A stretch of DNA of 64,000 bases from Calliopum simillimum (lineage: Eukaryota > Arthropoda > Insecta > Diptera > Lauxaniidae). Each line of letters opens with the position of its first letter. Within the stretch, counting starts at the first letter, position 1. The DNA lies in the NCBI GenBank assembly GCA_951812925.1, contig OX638369.1, positions 62,001 through 126,000 of the forward strand. The letters run 5' to 3'. The notes beneath the pieces were generated by a model. The model made no database searches. It worked only from the letters and a program-made list of their open reading frames with translations, and had not been told where the DNA came from. Positions 34,510 through 47,131 of the stretch are shown piece by piece. Made by a program: the position numbers and the translations under genes.

Positions 34510-36705
34510 TCCATTTCCCAAATATGGGGATAGTGCAGGCAAATTAGGTATTCATTTCTAATTTCGTTGAACATGCACCGATTTTGATCCGACAGGGCTC
34601 ATTTTGTTCGTAATTAAATTTAAAACAAAACCAACACATTAGTTTTTTCCGCCCTTTCCCCAAAATTTCTTTAGTCCCCCGTGAACCTTCAAAATCGGAT
34701 AAATTCAATAAAGCTGTTCTAAAATGCTTAAAAATGGAAAGTTATGCTATTCACGGGGTTCTCTAGATTTCTAAATCCAAATATGATGTTGGAAAATTAA
34801 AAAACTCAAAATGGTGCCCGGAAAACTGCGTACATACCCATTTTAAGCACCAAAAATGGGAAAAAATCGTTACAGGGAGTTTTAGCCTAGAAGTCTTGTT
34901 ACATTGAATGAATTTATACGGTCGGTGTGGGATATTGTTTTTTATACTATAAAAAGTAAAGTTTACCAAAATTTTTTTTGGGTTTTTGATTTGTTTATTA
35001 TTTAAGCAATAACTATAAAAAGTTAATACAACTCAAAATTAAAAATATTTGTAACATTTTGCAATCCATTTTTTCTAAACTAATTTGAGGTCGCTGAACA
35101 CGATGAACTCAATTATTTTTTTTTCCTTGCGGCCGTTCCCGAGTTATTCGTTAATTTATATTTTCGAGGTTATAGCTTCATATACATCAATATATTTCTA
35201 TGACGCCAAGTTCGATCAATTTTATTTTTCCACGTTTACAAAGAGTGATTAATGGCGCTTCTAACGATTATACCAATGATTATGCGTTGAACAAAATTGA
35301 CTGAGTTATAGCAGGAAAATGTTTGAAATTTCACAAATTTTTAAAATTTTTCACATCAACTTCAAATGAAACATTTGGTTTTTGGCATGTAATTTTTTTT
35401 AATACTTGTTTTTTAGTAATTTTATTAAATGGCGCATATAATTGCAAACATTTTAAGCCTATGTTGAGCAAAATCGAATGAAATTTCCAAAAGATATTAA
35501 GGTTTTAGTGCAATAAGGAAGATGTGAGAATTTTCGAAATGTTCGGCCTGAGTCAACAGATCCAATTTTTCAGCCTCCAAATAGGACACCCTACACTTAT
35601 TGAACACTTTAAAGATGTTTTAAGTAACTTCTAATCATTCTCTGTAGAAGAACATTGCGGATTGTATCAAAAATATTAATTTTTGAAAGAAATCGAAATT
35701 TCCCTATTGCACTAAAACCTTAATATCTTTTGGAAATTTCATTCGATTTTGCTCAACATAGGCTTAAAATGTTTGCAATTATATGCGCCATTTAATAAAA
35801 TTACTAAAAAACAAGTATTAAAAAAAATTACATGCCAAAAACCAAATGTTTCATTTGAAGTTGATCTGAAAAATTTTTAAAATTTGTGAAATTTCAAACA
35901 TTTTCCTGCTATAACTCAGTCAATTTTGTTCAACGCATAATCATTGGTATAATCGTTAGAAGCGCCATTAATCACTCTTTGTAAACGTGGAAAAATAAAA
36001 TTGATCGAACTTGGCGTCATAGAAATATATTGATGTATATGAAGCTATAACCTCGAAAATATAAATTAACGAATAACTCGGGAACGGCCGCAAGGAAAAA
36101 AAAATAATTGAGTTCATCGTGTTCAGCGACCCCAAATTAGTTTAGAAAAAATGGTTTGCAAAATGTTACAAATATTTTTAATTTTGAGTTGTATTAACTT
36201 TTTATAGTTATTGCTTAAATAATAAACAAATCAAAAACCCAAAAAAAATTTTGGTAAACTTTACTTTTTATAGTATAAAAAACAATATCCCACACCGACC
36301 GTATAAATTCATTCAATGTAACAAGACTTCTAGGCTAAAACCCCCTGTAACGATTTTTCCCATTTTTGGTGCTTAAAATGGGTATGTACGCAGTTTTCCG
36401 GGCGCCATTTTGAGTTTTTTAATTTTCCAACATCAAATTTGGATTCAGCAACATAGAGAACTCCGTGAATAGCATAACTTCCATTTTTAACCATTTTAGA
36501 ACAGCTTTATTGAATTTATCCGATTTTGAAGGTTCACGGGGGACTAAAGAAATTTTGGGGAAAGGGCGGAAAAAACTAATGTGTTGGTTTTGTTTTAAAT
36601 TTTATTACGAACAAAATGAGTCCTGTCGGATCAAAATCGGTGCATGTTCAACAAAATTAGAAATGAATACCTGTTTTTACCTAATTTGCCTGCACTAGGA
36701 TTTAT
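34510..36705. mobile_element. Foldback element P14
   Basis: Two arms of about 1.05 kb are almost identical inverted copies, for example GGTTCACGGGGGACTAAAG near 36530 against its inverse near 34680. The short non-mirrored centre lies near 35590, and the outermost pairing is GATAGTGCAGGCAAATTAGG. No target duplication could be fixed. Fragments of the family lie at 62383-62545 and 63915-64000. Confidence 0.8.
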
Positions 36706-37050
36706 AACATCAAGTGTTGAGAATTCAAGTCATGGGTATTGACAACGCTGACTGTATGTTATCTCTCAACAAGAAAATAACGAAATATAGCCAGTGGGCG
36801 TGGCATCCATGGCATTATGTCATATATGAAGTTTATTTTGTGAACAATAGGAGTAATTGCGTTTGATATAGAAAGGTTATTGCGAAAAACTTACCATGGA
36901 TCGCAAAAATTACTCTTTCTCACTATGTCAATAATCGGTTCTTATCGGCTTTTTCGACACCGTTTAAAATTTTTCTATGTAAATCGACATTTTTCAATAG
37001 TTTCAATACTTTTGAAGGCTATAATTTTCGGAAACTTTTTTACCATCTTT
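36706..37050. other. Unassigned spacer
   Basis: No gene or known repeat recognised between P14 and the Helentron relic. Confidence 0.4.
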
Positions 37051-37427
37051 TTATAGCCTTCCCGAGTATATTAACTTAGTCCTTCCGTTTTTAACGCGAA
37101 GAAAGACGCGTGGCAAGTACCTTCATATAAGCAAAAACTTGAAAGTGCTATTCTGTAAACATTTTTGAAAAAATCCAACCAAATTTCACTCGGTCAGTAA
37201 GAACAGTAAAGGCAAGCTCTGAGCAAAAACTAAATGACCTCGGACAAGAAGGCGTTGTACCTCACTCAGACACTGAGGACAGTAAATGAAAACTCTTCTC
37301 TCAGACACGGAAAACAGTAAGTGCAAAAGCTATGTGAATTCGGACAAGAGGTCGTGGCAAAATTTTCAAAATACTGCAGTGTAGGGCATTTAATGGTTGG
37401 CTAAGCCAAAGGTAACACTCTTACTAG
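37051..37427 (+). mobile_element. Helentron H6, heavily decayed and internally deleted
   Basis: A 5' end resembling TTATACCCTACACCC is altered, but TAGTCCTTCCGTTTTTAACG is clear. Two weak 140-bp units follow, then GCAGTGTAGGGCATTTAATG, GGCTAAGCC and CTTACTAG at 37420-37427. The whole GTCY region is missing. Confidence 0.7.
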
Positions 37428-37515
37428 TTTCTAATACTTTTACCTTATGATATTTTTTTTTCGACTACGCTGGCACAAAAGTAACCGTAGCTCATCACAA
37501 AAACAAGATTGTTTA

Positions 37516-37566
37516 TTTTACTAATAGACCAGGAAACTTATTTATTTTACTAATAGACCAGGAAAA
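37516..37566. repeat. Short tandem duplication
   Basis: TTACTAATAGACCAGGAAA occurs twice in succession just outside palindrome P8. Confidence 0.6.
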
Positions 37567-38007
37567 TTAGACGAAAAAAGAGCTGCTGTGCGAAAAAATT
37601 CCAAGTGAATTTTATTCACCATAATTATATGTATTTATGCATGGTTAATTATGTGTAAAAAGTCCATTGATGTCCATTGTGCGCATAAAAAGTTATTCAG
37701 GCTCAACGGTCGCTAAAATCAGTTTTTTGCAAACATCACGCTAACGCAAACTTTTACAGAAAAATTGTTCCCAACAATTTTGTAATACAGGAAATTTCCT
37801 ATTTAAAAATGTAAAAAATTTTTTCGAGTAGCTTATAGTTTAGGATATAACCGAATTTAAAAAGCTGTGCATAGTTTTTATATGTAAATGCTACGTATAA
37901 GTTCATATTAAGATATCATACTTTTAAAATTGCGAATACTCTTTAACGAGGAGTCGTACAAAAAATAAATTAAAAACCGTTCAAAAGATAATTGGATTCT
38001 GTATACA

Positions 38008-41000
38008 CTAGAGCGCCCATATGTGCAAAATTCTGATTTTGCTGAAATTAGAGGTCAAAAAAATAAGATCTCAAAAAAAAAATTTGGAATCGGTAGTGGA
38101 AAAAACCCAGCCGGTTTTCGATCAAAGGTCGAAAAATTGACTAAAAAAAGGGAAGTCGTTTTGACTGCCCGTTACTTCAAAACTGTTCATTTTTTCATAA
38201 TATTTTCAAGACAATCTTTGTAGAGCATAACTAGGTCAACATTATCTTCTTAAAAAGTTTTGGTCCAAAAATTAAATTTGTTGTTGTTTCGGTAGAAAAA
38301 CTTGAATTTTTTAAGAAAATTTTCATGACTTTTTTTCTATAAATTGGTTTTTTGTAATTTTCGAAGGGTGGAATATTTGTTCTGGAATTTTTATATTATA
38401 GGGAATCAGATATTGATTAATTTAAAGGAAAAATTACTAAAAAATATTAGTTTTTAAGAAATGGAGCCCGTTTCAAAGTTAAGAAAAAAAATTTATTTTT
38501 TATTTTTTCTTCTTAATTTTTAATTTGGTACGAAGCCATTTTAGTAGACATATTTTCTAAACTAATTTGGGATTGCTGAACACGAAAGTAACATTTATTT
38601 TTGTTTTAGTGCGTTTTTGGGCTGTTCCAGCAGAGATAATCAAAAATGTCGAAGTTCATCCACGAAGCTCAGGAAAAAATTTCAATCAAGTTGTCAAGAA
38701 CTGCACAAAGATGTGAAATTGCACCTGAGCATTAACTAAATAAGAAAAAATAGTTTTCAAAATCGGTTCATGGCATGGTTCTTAAAATGAGGTCGAAAAA
38801 CGGTATTTAAAAAAAACGACTACAAACCAAAACCAAAAGAGTCATTTTAGATGTAGTTATTAATGCTGAATTCGAAATTAGACGCGAAATTGCTGTACCA
38901 CTCATGGTTTGTGAGATATCACGCCCCTAATGTTCAAAAAACACGATTTTTGAGGTTGTGTAGAACACGCTCAAAATCGTTTTGGTCTGTTTTATTAAAT
39001 GCGTCATTTAGAACTGTTTTTCTTCTTCAAAATGAGTTACAGAATGGTCTTGTATGATTTTTGTTTAAAAAGTTATGATCATTTTAAAATAGCATTATGA
39101 AAGATATGGTAATATGGCAATTGCTATAGAAAATCCATACATGATTTTTAACTTTCATGATGTCATTTTAAAATGATCATATCTTTTTGAAAAAAAGTCG
39201 CACAAACCCATTTCATAGCTCATTTTGAAGGCAAAAAGCAGTTCTAAATGATGCATTTAATAACAACTAGCAATGCATTTTGTTGCATCCAATAAAGTAG
39301 CGATTAAAAGAAAAAAATTAGAATACTCATTTTTTTCCAACATTGAGACTGGCTCCATACCTTAAAACTTAATATTTTTAAATAATTTTTTTTTGTTGAA
39401 TTAATCAACATTTAATCTCATGCAATATAAGAATTCCAGAACAAATATTCCGCCTTTTGAAAATTACAAAAAACCAATTTATAGAAAAAGTCATGAAAAT
39501 TTTCTTTAAAAATTTAAGTTTTTGTACCGAAACAACAACAAATTTAATTTTTGGACCGAACTTTTTGAAAAGATAATGTTGACCTAGTCATGCTCTACAA
39601 AAGTTGTCTAGAAAATATTATGAAAAAATGAACAGTTTTGAAGTAACGGGCAGTCAAAGCGACTTCCCTTTTTTTAGTCAATTTTTCGACCTTTGATCGA
39701 AAACCGGCTGGGTTTTTTCCACTACCGATTCCAAATTTTTTTTTGAGATCTTATTTTTTCGATCTCTAATTTCAGGAAATGGACGGGGAGCAAACAAGTT
39801 CTCAACTTTGCACATTTCATATATCTTGTGGGCGCTCTAGTATACACAGTATTCAATTTTTCTTGGAGCCACTCATGGTCTAAAAGATATTCTGCAAAAA
39901 CCGTTAAGGTTTCGAAAATACTAGTTTTTGAAGGATATCTCTGAAACGGTAAGTCATACGATAAAAAGCACCAACATCAATTTTGTAAGAAGAAAAACAG
40001 TTCTAAATGACGCATTTAATAAAACAGACCAAAACGATTTTGAGCGTGTTCCACACAACCTCAAAAATCGTGTTTTTTGAACATTAGGGGCGTGATATCT
40101 CACAAACCATAAGTGGTACAGCAATTTCGCGTCCAATTTCGAATTCAGCATTAATAACTACATCTAAAATGACTATTTTGGTTTTGGTTTGTAGTCGTTT
40201 TTTTAAATACCGTTTTTCGACCTCATTTTAAAAACCATGCCATGAACCGATTTTGAAAACTTTTTTGTCTTATTCAGTTAATGCTCAGGTGCAATTTCAC
40301 ATCTTTGTGCAGTTCTTGACAACTTGATTGAAATTTTTTCCTGAGCTTCGTGGATGAACTTCGACATTTTTGATTATCTCTGCTGGAACAGCCCAAAAAC
40401 GCACTAAAACAAAAATAAATGTTACTTTCGTGTTCAGCAATCCCAAATTAGTTTAGAAAATATGTCTACTAAAATGGCTTCGTACCAAATTAAAAATTAA
40501 GAAGAAAAAATAAAAAATAAATTTTTTTTCTTAACTTTGAAACGGGCTCCATTTCTTAAAAACTAATATTTTTTAGTAATTTTTCCTTTAAATTAATCAA
40601 TATCTGATTCCCTATAATATAAAAATTCCAGAACAAATATTCCACCCTTTGAAAATTACAAAAAACCAATTTATAGAAAAAAAGTCAGGAAAATTTTCTT
40701 AAAAAATTCAAGTTTTTGTACCGAAACAACAACAAATTTAATTTTTGGACCAAAACTATTTAAGAAGATAATAGCCGTGTTTTTTTTGACGCGTATATAC
40801 AATTGTGGATACCTTCAAATTGCGATAACTCATGAACAGTAAGTCACACAATCAAACTCTAAGAAACTTTTTTATGGAGAATCACGTTCTCTTTCATTTT
40901 ATATTGAAAAAAATTTATTTTTAAGGAGGTATTTTATAAAAACTGGTTAGCGCCGATAAATGGCAAAAAATCACTTTTTTTTAAATAACTTCTAAATAAT

Positions 41001-41411
41001 TATTTTTTTTTACAAAAGATTAAAATTATTTGTAGAGCATGTGGTTCTCCTTGAAAAAGACCCTTGGACTTTTTATCGTACGACTCACCGTTCAAAAGTT
41101 ATCGCAATTTGAAGGTAACCACAATTGTATATACGCGTCAAAAAAAAAACACGGCTAATGTTGACCTAGTTATGCTCTACAAAGATTGTCTTGAAAATAT
41201 TATGAAAAAATGAACAGTTTTGAAGTAACGGGCAGTCAAAACGACTTCCCTTTTTTTAGTCCATTTTTCGATCTTTGATCGAAAACCGGCTGGGTTTTTT
41301 CCACTACCGATTCCAAATTTTTTTTTGAGATCTTATTTTTTTGACCTCTAATTTCAGGAAATGGACGGGGAGCAAGCAAAATCAGAATTTTGCACATATG
41401 GGCGCTCTAGT
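38008..41411. mobile_element. Complex foldback P9 of the GAGCGCCC family
   Basis: The ends CTAGAGCGCCC and GGGCGCTCTAG are bounded by TGTATACA on both sides (38000-38007, 41412-41419); because the P8 arms are symmetric here, this need not be a true target duplication. A first palindromic unit spans 38008-39844, ending in an internal GGGCGCTCTAG. A third arm (about 39955-41411) follows and is interrupted by P10. The same family is seen complete at 53143-55044. Confidence 0.75.
40773..41156. mobile_element. Palindromic MITE P10, TSD AAT
   Basis: AGCCGTGTTTTTTTTGACGC at the left is mirrored by GCGTCAAAAAAAAAACACGG at the right, with further pairing inside. AAT occurs at 40770-40772 and 41157-41159. 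The uninterrupted site AAGATAATGTTGACC is present in sister arms (near 39575 and 54776), proving the insertion and its limits. Confidence 0.9.
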
Positions 41412-41881
41412 GTATACAGAATCAAATTATCTTTTGAACGGTTTTTTAATTTTTTTTTTTTGTACGACTCCTCGTTAAAGAGTATTCGCAATTTTAAAAG
41501 TATGATATTTTAATATGAACTTATACGTAGCATTTACATATAAAAACTGTACACAACTTTTTAAATTGGGTTATCTCCTAAACTATAAGCTACACGAAAA
41601 CATTTTTTACATCTTTAAATAGGAAATTTCCTGAGTTACAAAATTGTGGAGAAAAATGTCTCTGTAAAAGTTTGCGTTAGAGAGATATTTGCGAAAAACT
41701 GATTTTAGCGACCTTATAGCCTGAATAACTTTTTATGCGCACACTATGCATAAATAAATATAATTCCGGTGAAAAAAATTCACTTGGAATTTGTTCGCAG
41801 AATTATTCTAATTTTTCTGGGCTATAATTACCTATTTATCTTTCAACTCAAATAAAAAATCTAACTACATAATTTACGAGT

Positions 41882-41904
41882 CTTTTGTTTTATTTTATCT
41901 TAGG
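41882..41904 (+). promoter_or_regulatory. 3' splice site of the large exon
   Basis: A T-rich tract CTTTTGTTTTATTTTATCTTAG lies immediately before GATCAG; the frame stays open from this point. The exon begins in phase 0. Confidence 0.75.
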
Positions 41905-44900
41905 ATCAGACATCCACCCGCATCCCACGCCTGGAGGGGGTCTCGAGAATTCCTTTACCTGGTAGTATTCGACCATTTTTCTCTGTTGAGGAGCGTTGTT
42001 TTCAAAACATCCGACCGGCAACTGTTTTAGTGTCATCTAGACCAACATCGTTCTCCAGTATTCAGCCACCAACATTACTTTCGGAAAACGCAATGAAGAA
42101 AAGCTCCTCTGGTGATGGTATCAATAGTGCCGTCAGTATTGTTAGTAAAAAAACCACAAATGCGCTCAAGAAATTTTTCAGAAAACCAGAAAAAACTTCG
42201 CCGGCTTTTATACAGCAATCGTCAACACGAATATCAAAGCTTCAACCGAAACCAAATACTGTCAGATCACACAAAGAGACAGTATGTAAGTTACCGACTG
42301 CAACCAATAAAACAACCACATTAGCATCCGATTTGCCTCATCCATTCACAAGGTCTGACACATTCGTCAGAGAGAGCAATGACCTTCCTAAGCTGGACAC
42401 GCTTGACGTTTCATACAGTATCACTGCGCAGTCCACGCCAGCGTCAAAAGCCGGTGCAAACGAGAATACACGTTTGTTATCACCTAGTGAAAGACGAGCT
42501 TTGTATATAACACATTCTTTGGATAGCACTGTAGCTAACCCGAAATTAGGTGAAACTATTACGCTGAATAACAAACAGTCTTTGCAACGCACGCATACCG
42601 TAGAAAGTGCGTCAATTTCAACATTTGGTTTTGGCGAAACCATTAACTTAGACGTATCTCAAGGGAATTTCGATCTGGACTCAACGTTCACTCCAACAAG
42701 CATTCCTTTTAGAGAATCGTTAAGTTCTAATCAAAGCAAACAGATTAACAATTTAAATGCAGGCATGCCAGACAAAAGAACAATGCAGCTTCCGCTTAAT
42801 TCAACTATAAGCACGGAGCACTTGCTCGATCTTACTGTCTGCAAGCAAACACCTCCTCAGCTCAATATTTCGCAAGATTACATGAACTCATCACGACATG
42901 ATGCTAAAAACAACACTCAACTTCTATATATGACATCGCCAGAACGCTGTCTTATGGTTGGAAGCTATCAAAAAGCACTAATGCCGAATAAAGCGTTGTC
43001 TTCACTGCTGCTGAAAGGTGCTCAAAGTGAATTGTTGCTGCCCACACATACCCCTGATGATGAACGCACGGGCGAACCAATGGAAGTGGATATGACTATT
43101 ACAGCTGTCGGGCTACGCACTCAACAATTTTTTGGTGGAATGCAACAAAGCCAGCAATTTAGCTCCAGTGCCGCCGTTTCTATGCAAGAGTTAAATAATG
43201 ATGGTGGTAAGCAAAAGTCGCGCTTTTCTTTTGGCTTTGATTTGACTGAATCTACATTGGATTGCTCAATTGAGTTGTGTGACATTTCCCTATCTTCGAC
43301 AGCAGTTTCACAACCAGTACCAAGTCCTTTAATTTGCAACAACCCCGCACAGTCTCCATCTCCACACCAGCAGCTGTTGAAGAAGCAGAGCTCTTTTGAA
43401 TTGGATGAAAGCTTAGGCATACTTACGCCTGATCAAATGAAAGAGTTTTTAGATTCTACTACTAATACAAACAATCTTGATTTGCCACTCCTAAATGTTA
43501 GTAATCAACAAAATAACCAAAAGTATAACCCGAAAATATCGTTTCATCAAATGCGAATTGATCAGACACCATCACCTGAAGACTTGCCTCTCGATCCCGT
43601 GGAAGTCAAAACTGATATTACAGAAATATTGGCAACACAGCTTCAACAACGACAACCACAACAAACAGTGTTTTGTAATGCTGCGATGACACAACAACAA
43701 CAACACCGGTCACTTAGCACAGAACCAGTATCTGTTAGCTGCGACACTGAACTTTCTAGGGCCGATCCAATGAGTAAGTCCAACGTTTCTAAAATATCCA
43801 CTAGTTTTATTACTAGTGTTACTAGTGTCACTAGCTTAGATACTGGATATCAGGGTGATGGAGAGATGTCTCGTCCAGCGTCACGTGGTGCCAGCGATCG
43901 CTCACCCTCCAGTGGCCCAATGACACGAAAAGGAGGACAACATCAGCAATATTTGCCTATGCGTAGACAAGATCCAATGACAGATTCCGATTTCTTCACT
44001 GAATCCGATGCAGATGATATATTTCACCGAGGTGATCGACGAGCTCAAGTCATTGATGGTCAGCTTTATGGACCAATGCTTCAACAAACAGCGTCCGTCT
44101 TCATCTCTGAAGATCCCCAGTTGGAGGATTCGTGCATGGAGTCATCAGGAATTTTTACTGATGTGGAAAATAGATGCGATGAAGATTTGTTATCACAACG
44201 TCAATTAGTTGTACAAGATGTCGATATGTCACCAGACGCTGACTCGACAGATACAGTAAAGAGCAATCGCGTGACCACACAAAGTGCAGCTAATGGAAAT
44301 GAACCAAAAACCGATACAGTTAAGCTGACGGCATCTCATGGTCAAGGTCAGTCAATAAAGCAGCAGCTTCCAATGAGCGACAGCCAAACGTCATCCACAA
44401 TGCTCAGTAGCAATGATCGCATCAGTATGACGACTGAAAATGGAGGCATTCCGCTTTCAAATCGCACTTCGTATTGTAGCGTGGATAGCGGCAGTGCAAT
44501 GAATGATTGCAAAAGCTTTTCGTCGTTGGAAGAAGTTTTTGCTCCAAAAGACGAGCCAAAAAGCTTGAGAGCTAAAATGCTGTTAACATCAACGGCAAAT
44601 ACATGTGGAGCTACATTATCGTCAGTCAAGAGAGTTACTCCACCGCGAAAGCACGCTTCGCTTACGTCACTCTGCGCGATAAAAAGTGCGCACGCAAATC
44701 TGTCTCTAACGCCGGTATTAACAATAAAGCATGCGACGTCATCGCCATCATCGAAAGAATCTTTGATTGGTGATAATAACCCGGAACGCGTAAATTCGGT
44801 ACAGTGTGTTAAAGTGTCATTATCGACGGGACCTACGCCACGTGTGAAAAACAACACACCTTTATTGTCATCTGTGTTGTCCACAACAAAAATTGCGTCG

Positions 44901-45193
44901 TGTAATGTCCGAAGATCGCAATCTGTTAACAAATGGGACGCGGTCATGAATAAAATAGCCAGTAATAAGTTGGTAAAAAAGAATTATAGCGATGTGAAGT
45001 CAAAAGTAACAACAGGAGTGAATGCGGGCAGCGGGAATAGTAACAATACGCCTTCCCCGGGAGCACGATGTTCCCCAACAAGTGCTAGTGCAGTGCAAAA
45101 TTCAAAATCCACTTCATTTAATTCATCATCGGATACTCATTCGGGTTTGCATATACAACAAGGAAAGTGCATATTACAGGGTGCTGTAAAGCG
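41904..45193 (+). CDS. Large internal exon of an unidentified host gene
   Basis: One uninterrupted frame of 1096 codons plus 2 nt. It opens directly after TTTATCTTAG with DQTSTRIPRLEGVSRIPL and closes at CG before GTAAGT; the TAA read across that donor is intronic. The protein part is rich in Ser, Thr and Gln, without globular or membrane segments, so probably disordered. TRIP and SRIP in the first 14 residues (and TSIP later) fit the SxIP motif by which proteins bind EB1 at microtubule plus ends. A basic patch ALKKFFRKPEK follows. The best-ordered block, near residues 610-720, includes SLDTGYQGDGEMSRPASRG, MTDSDFFTESDADD, RRAQVIDGQLYG and ESSGIFTDVE and looks conserved. A cytoskeletal or scaffold role is my inference. 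I cannot name the gene. Balanced codon use and long openness make it the only clear host gene here. Confidence 0.85.
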
Positions 45194-45199
45194 GTAAGT
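45192..45199 (+). promoter_or_regulatory. 5' splice site of the large exon
   Basis: CG|GTAAGTG is a near-ideal donor. It leaves two bases of a split codon, so the next exon must enter in the matching phase. No such exon was found downstream in the window. Confidence 0.75.
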
Positions 45200-45632
45200 G
45201 TTATATTATACAGTGTTTGTTAAACTCTCTCTTATCGAAAAGTTTTATACGCTCTGTTTAACTGTGCAAATATAAATTAAATTTTAATCATATCGTTACC
45301 TTTGTCAACCTTTATCTGACAAAATTTGGAATGTCTAAATTAAGTTTTTTTTGTTTTTGCTTACAATATCTTTTAATTGTGTATTTTCTCGTGCTGCTTG
45401 TTGGCGCATTCGTTCCAATTTTCTTTTCAATGAATTTTATTTGTTTAGATTTTGCGCTCATTCTTCGCTCATAACAATTAATTAAAATGCTCAGTAATGT
45501 CAGTATACTTACATACATACGTACATAAACACATAAATATGTATGTGGTGGTAAATACGTTTGCGCAAATTTTCATACAGTGAAAATTCGACTTTGTGAA
45601 CAACATTGCGCTGTTCAATTCCATTGTACAGA
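45200..45632. other. Start of the downstream intron
   Basis: AT-rich with a TACATACG microsatellite near 45510-45545; no gene or transposon recognised. Confidence 0.5.
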
Positions 45633-45899
45633 TACAGTTTGTCAAGAATGTCTTTTTACATTGAAAATAAATTCATATTTTCAACTTATTAAGCAAAAAA
45701 AATGAACTTCTTACATTTTTGCCAAACTTTTTTTCATGAATAATAGTTGCTTACTATATTCAAAAAGGATTCGTGAAAAAAAATTTGCAAATTCAATGCT
45801 AAATAAAGAAAAAATCAACAAAAACAAATAATACTCGATTTTTGAAAAGTCAAGAAAGTCTTTTTACAAATAAAAATAAATGTTTTTATATTAAATTTT

Positions 45900-46205
45900 T
45901 AGTATCTTCCTTGTTTACAGCCATCTTTGAATGACCACCGTAAGCATCTACCACACATTGTAGACGTTTTTACATAGATGGAACCAACTTTTCCAAGTTG
46001 TAATTACTCGATCTTTTCCAATATTGTATTTTCAAATGAAGTTCGGTATTTGGTTGTCATTCAGCGACCTTTTTCTTTAAATAGACCCACAAATTTTCGA
46101 TAGGATTATAGTCGGGACTTTGGAGTAATGCATCCATAACTTTGTCACAGTGAAACTAAAGCCGCATTCGCACCATAGTCGCTTATGTTTTCGATTATTA
46201 CGCTG
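45900..46205 (-). pseudogene. Tc1-type transposase C-terminus, left arm
   Basis: On the minus strand the frame reads LLQSPDYNPIENLWVYLKKK, the standard Tc1 motif, with the third catalytic acidic residue (E of PIEN) kept. The first half of the gene, including the first catalytic Asp, is absent. Confidence 0.8.
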
Positions 46206-46569
46206 GTATAATTTGAAATAGGGTTTTCAGTCCCTGATAAACCCGAATTGTAAAGTTTTTTAATGAGAAATGGTTAGATATTCTTTCGAGTTCATGGTTG
46301 TGTCATTAAAGTATAAGTTTTTACTCCTTTGCCATCTCCAAGTCATAATACTAAATTTTTTAATTTTAACAGTCGGAATAATGTGATGTTAAAATTGAAA
46401 TATTTAGTATTTAGTATTCTGACTTGGAGGTGTCAGAGGAGTAGGAACTTATTTTTTATAGACACAACCATGAAGTGGGAAGAATGTGTAACCATTTTGC
46501 ATTAAAAAACTTGACAATTCGAGATTATCAGGGACTGAAAACCCCATTTCAAATTCTATCAGCGTAATG

Positions 46570-46835
46570 ATCGAAAGCATAAGCGACTATGGTGCGAATG
46601 TGGCTTCAGCTTAACTGTGACAAAGTGATGGATGCATTATTCCAAAGTCCCGACTATAATCCTATCAAAAATTTGTGGGTCTATTTAAAGAAAAAGGTAG
46701 CTGAAAGACAACCAAATACCGAACTTCATTTGAAAATACAATATTGGAAAAGACCGAGTAATTACAACCTGGAAAATTGGTTCCTTCTATGTAAAAACGT
46801 CTACAATGTGTGGTAGATGCTTACGGTGGTCATTC
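46570..46835 (+). pseudogene. Tc1-type transposase C-terminus, right arm
   Basis: The mirror copy reads LFQSPDYNPIKNLWVYLKKK: the catalytic Glu is replaced by Lys, so the two arms have diverged at the active site. Further upstream the frame is broken by stops. Non-functional. Confidence 0.8.
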
Positions 46836-47131
46836 AAAGATGGCTGTAAACAAGGAAGATACTCAAAATTTAATATTAAAACATTTATTTTTATTTGTGA
46901 AAAGACTTTCTTGACGCTCCAAAAATCGAGTATTATTTGTTTTTGTTGATTTTTTCTTTATTTAGCATTGAATTTGCAAATTTTTTTTCACGAATCCTTT
47001 TTAAATATAGTAAGCAACTATTATTCATGAAAAAAAGTTTGGCAAAAATGTAAGAAGTTCGTTTTTTTTGCTTAATAAGTTAAAAATATGAATTTATTTT
47101 CAATGTAAAAAGACATTCTTGACAAACTGTA

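Larger units (their letters stand above)
37557..41822. mobile_element. Outer palindrome P8
   Basis: 37557-38007 and 41412-41822 are inverted copies of about 430 bp, including TGCGCATAAAAAGTTATTCAGG, the ACGAGGAGTCGTACAAAAAA segment and ATGCTACGTATAAGTTCATAT. They enclose P9. The right arm ends about 80 bp before the exon acceptor at 41904. No target duplication identified. Confidence 0.75.
45635..47129. mobile_element. Foldback built from two inverted Tc1 halves (TSD TA)
   Basis: CAGTTTGTCAAGAATGTC at the left mirrors GACATTCTTGACAAACTG at the right, each bordered by TA (45633-45634, 47130-47131). The arms of about 740 bp meet near 46380. Each arm contains the C-terminal part of a Tc1-type transposase gene, pointing outward. 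This shows the palindrome arose by inverted duplication of one end of an autonomous element. Confidence 0.85.

Noticed and set aside
42030..42032. Start codon of the 1055-residue frame
   Set aside because: The codon is GTG (GTG TCA TCT), and the frame stays open upstream to the AG at 41903. It is the inside of an exon, not a translation start.
44348..44947. 199-residue frame on the minus strand inside the exon
   Set aside because: It is antisense to a well-supported exon and its composition follows from the sense codons. The same applies to the other antisense frames at 42338-44087.
45195..45197. TAA as the stop of the large protein
   Set aside because: It lies within CG|GTAAGTG, a strong donor. 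The reading end is an intron boundary, not the end of the protein.
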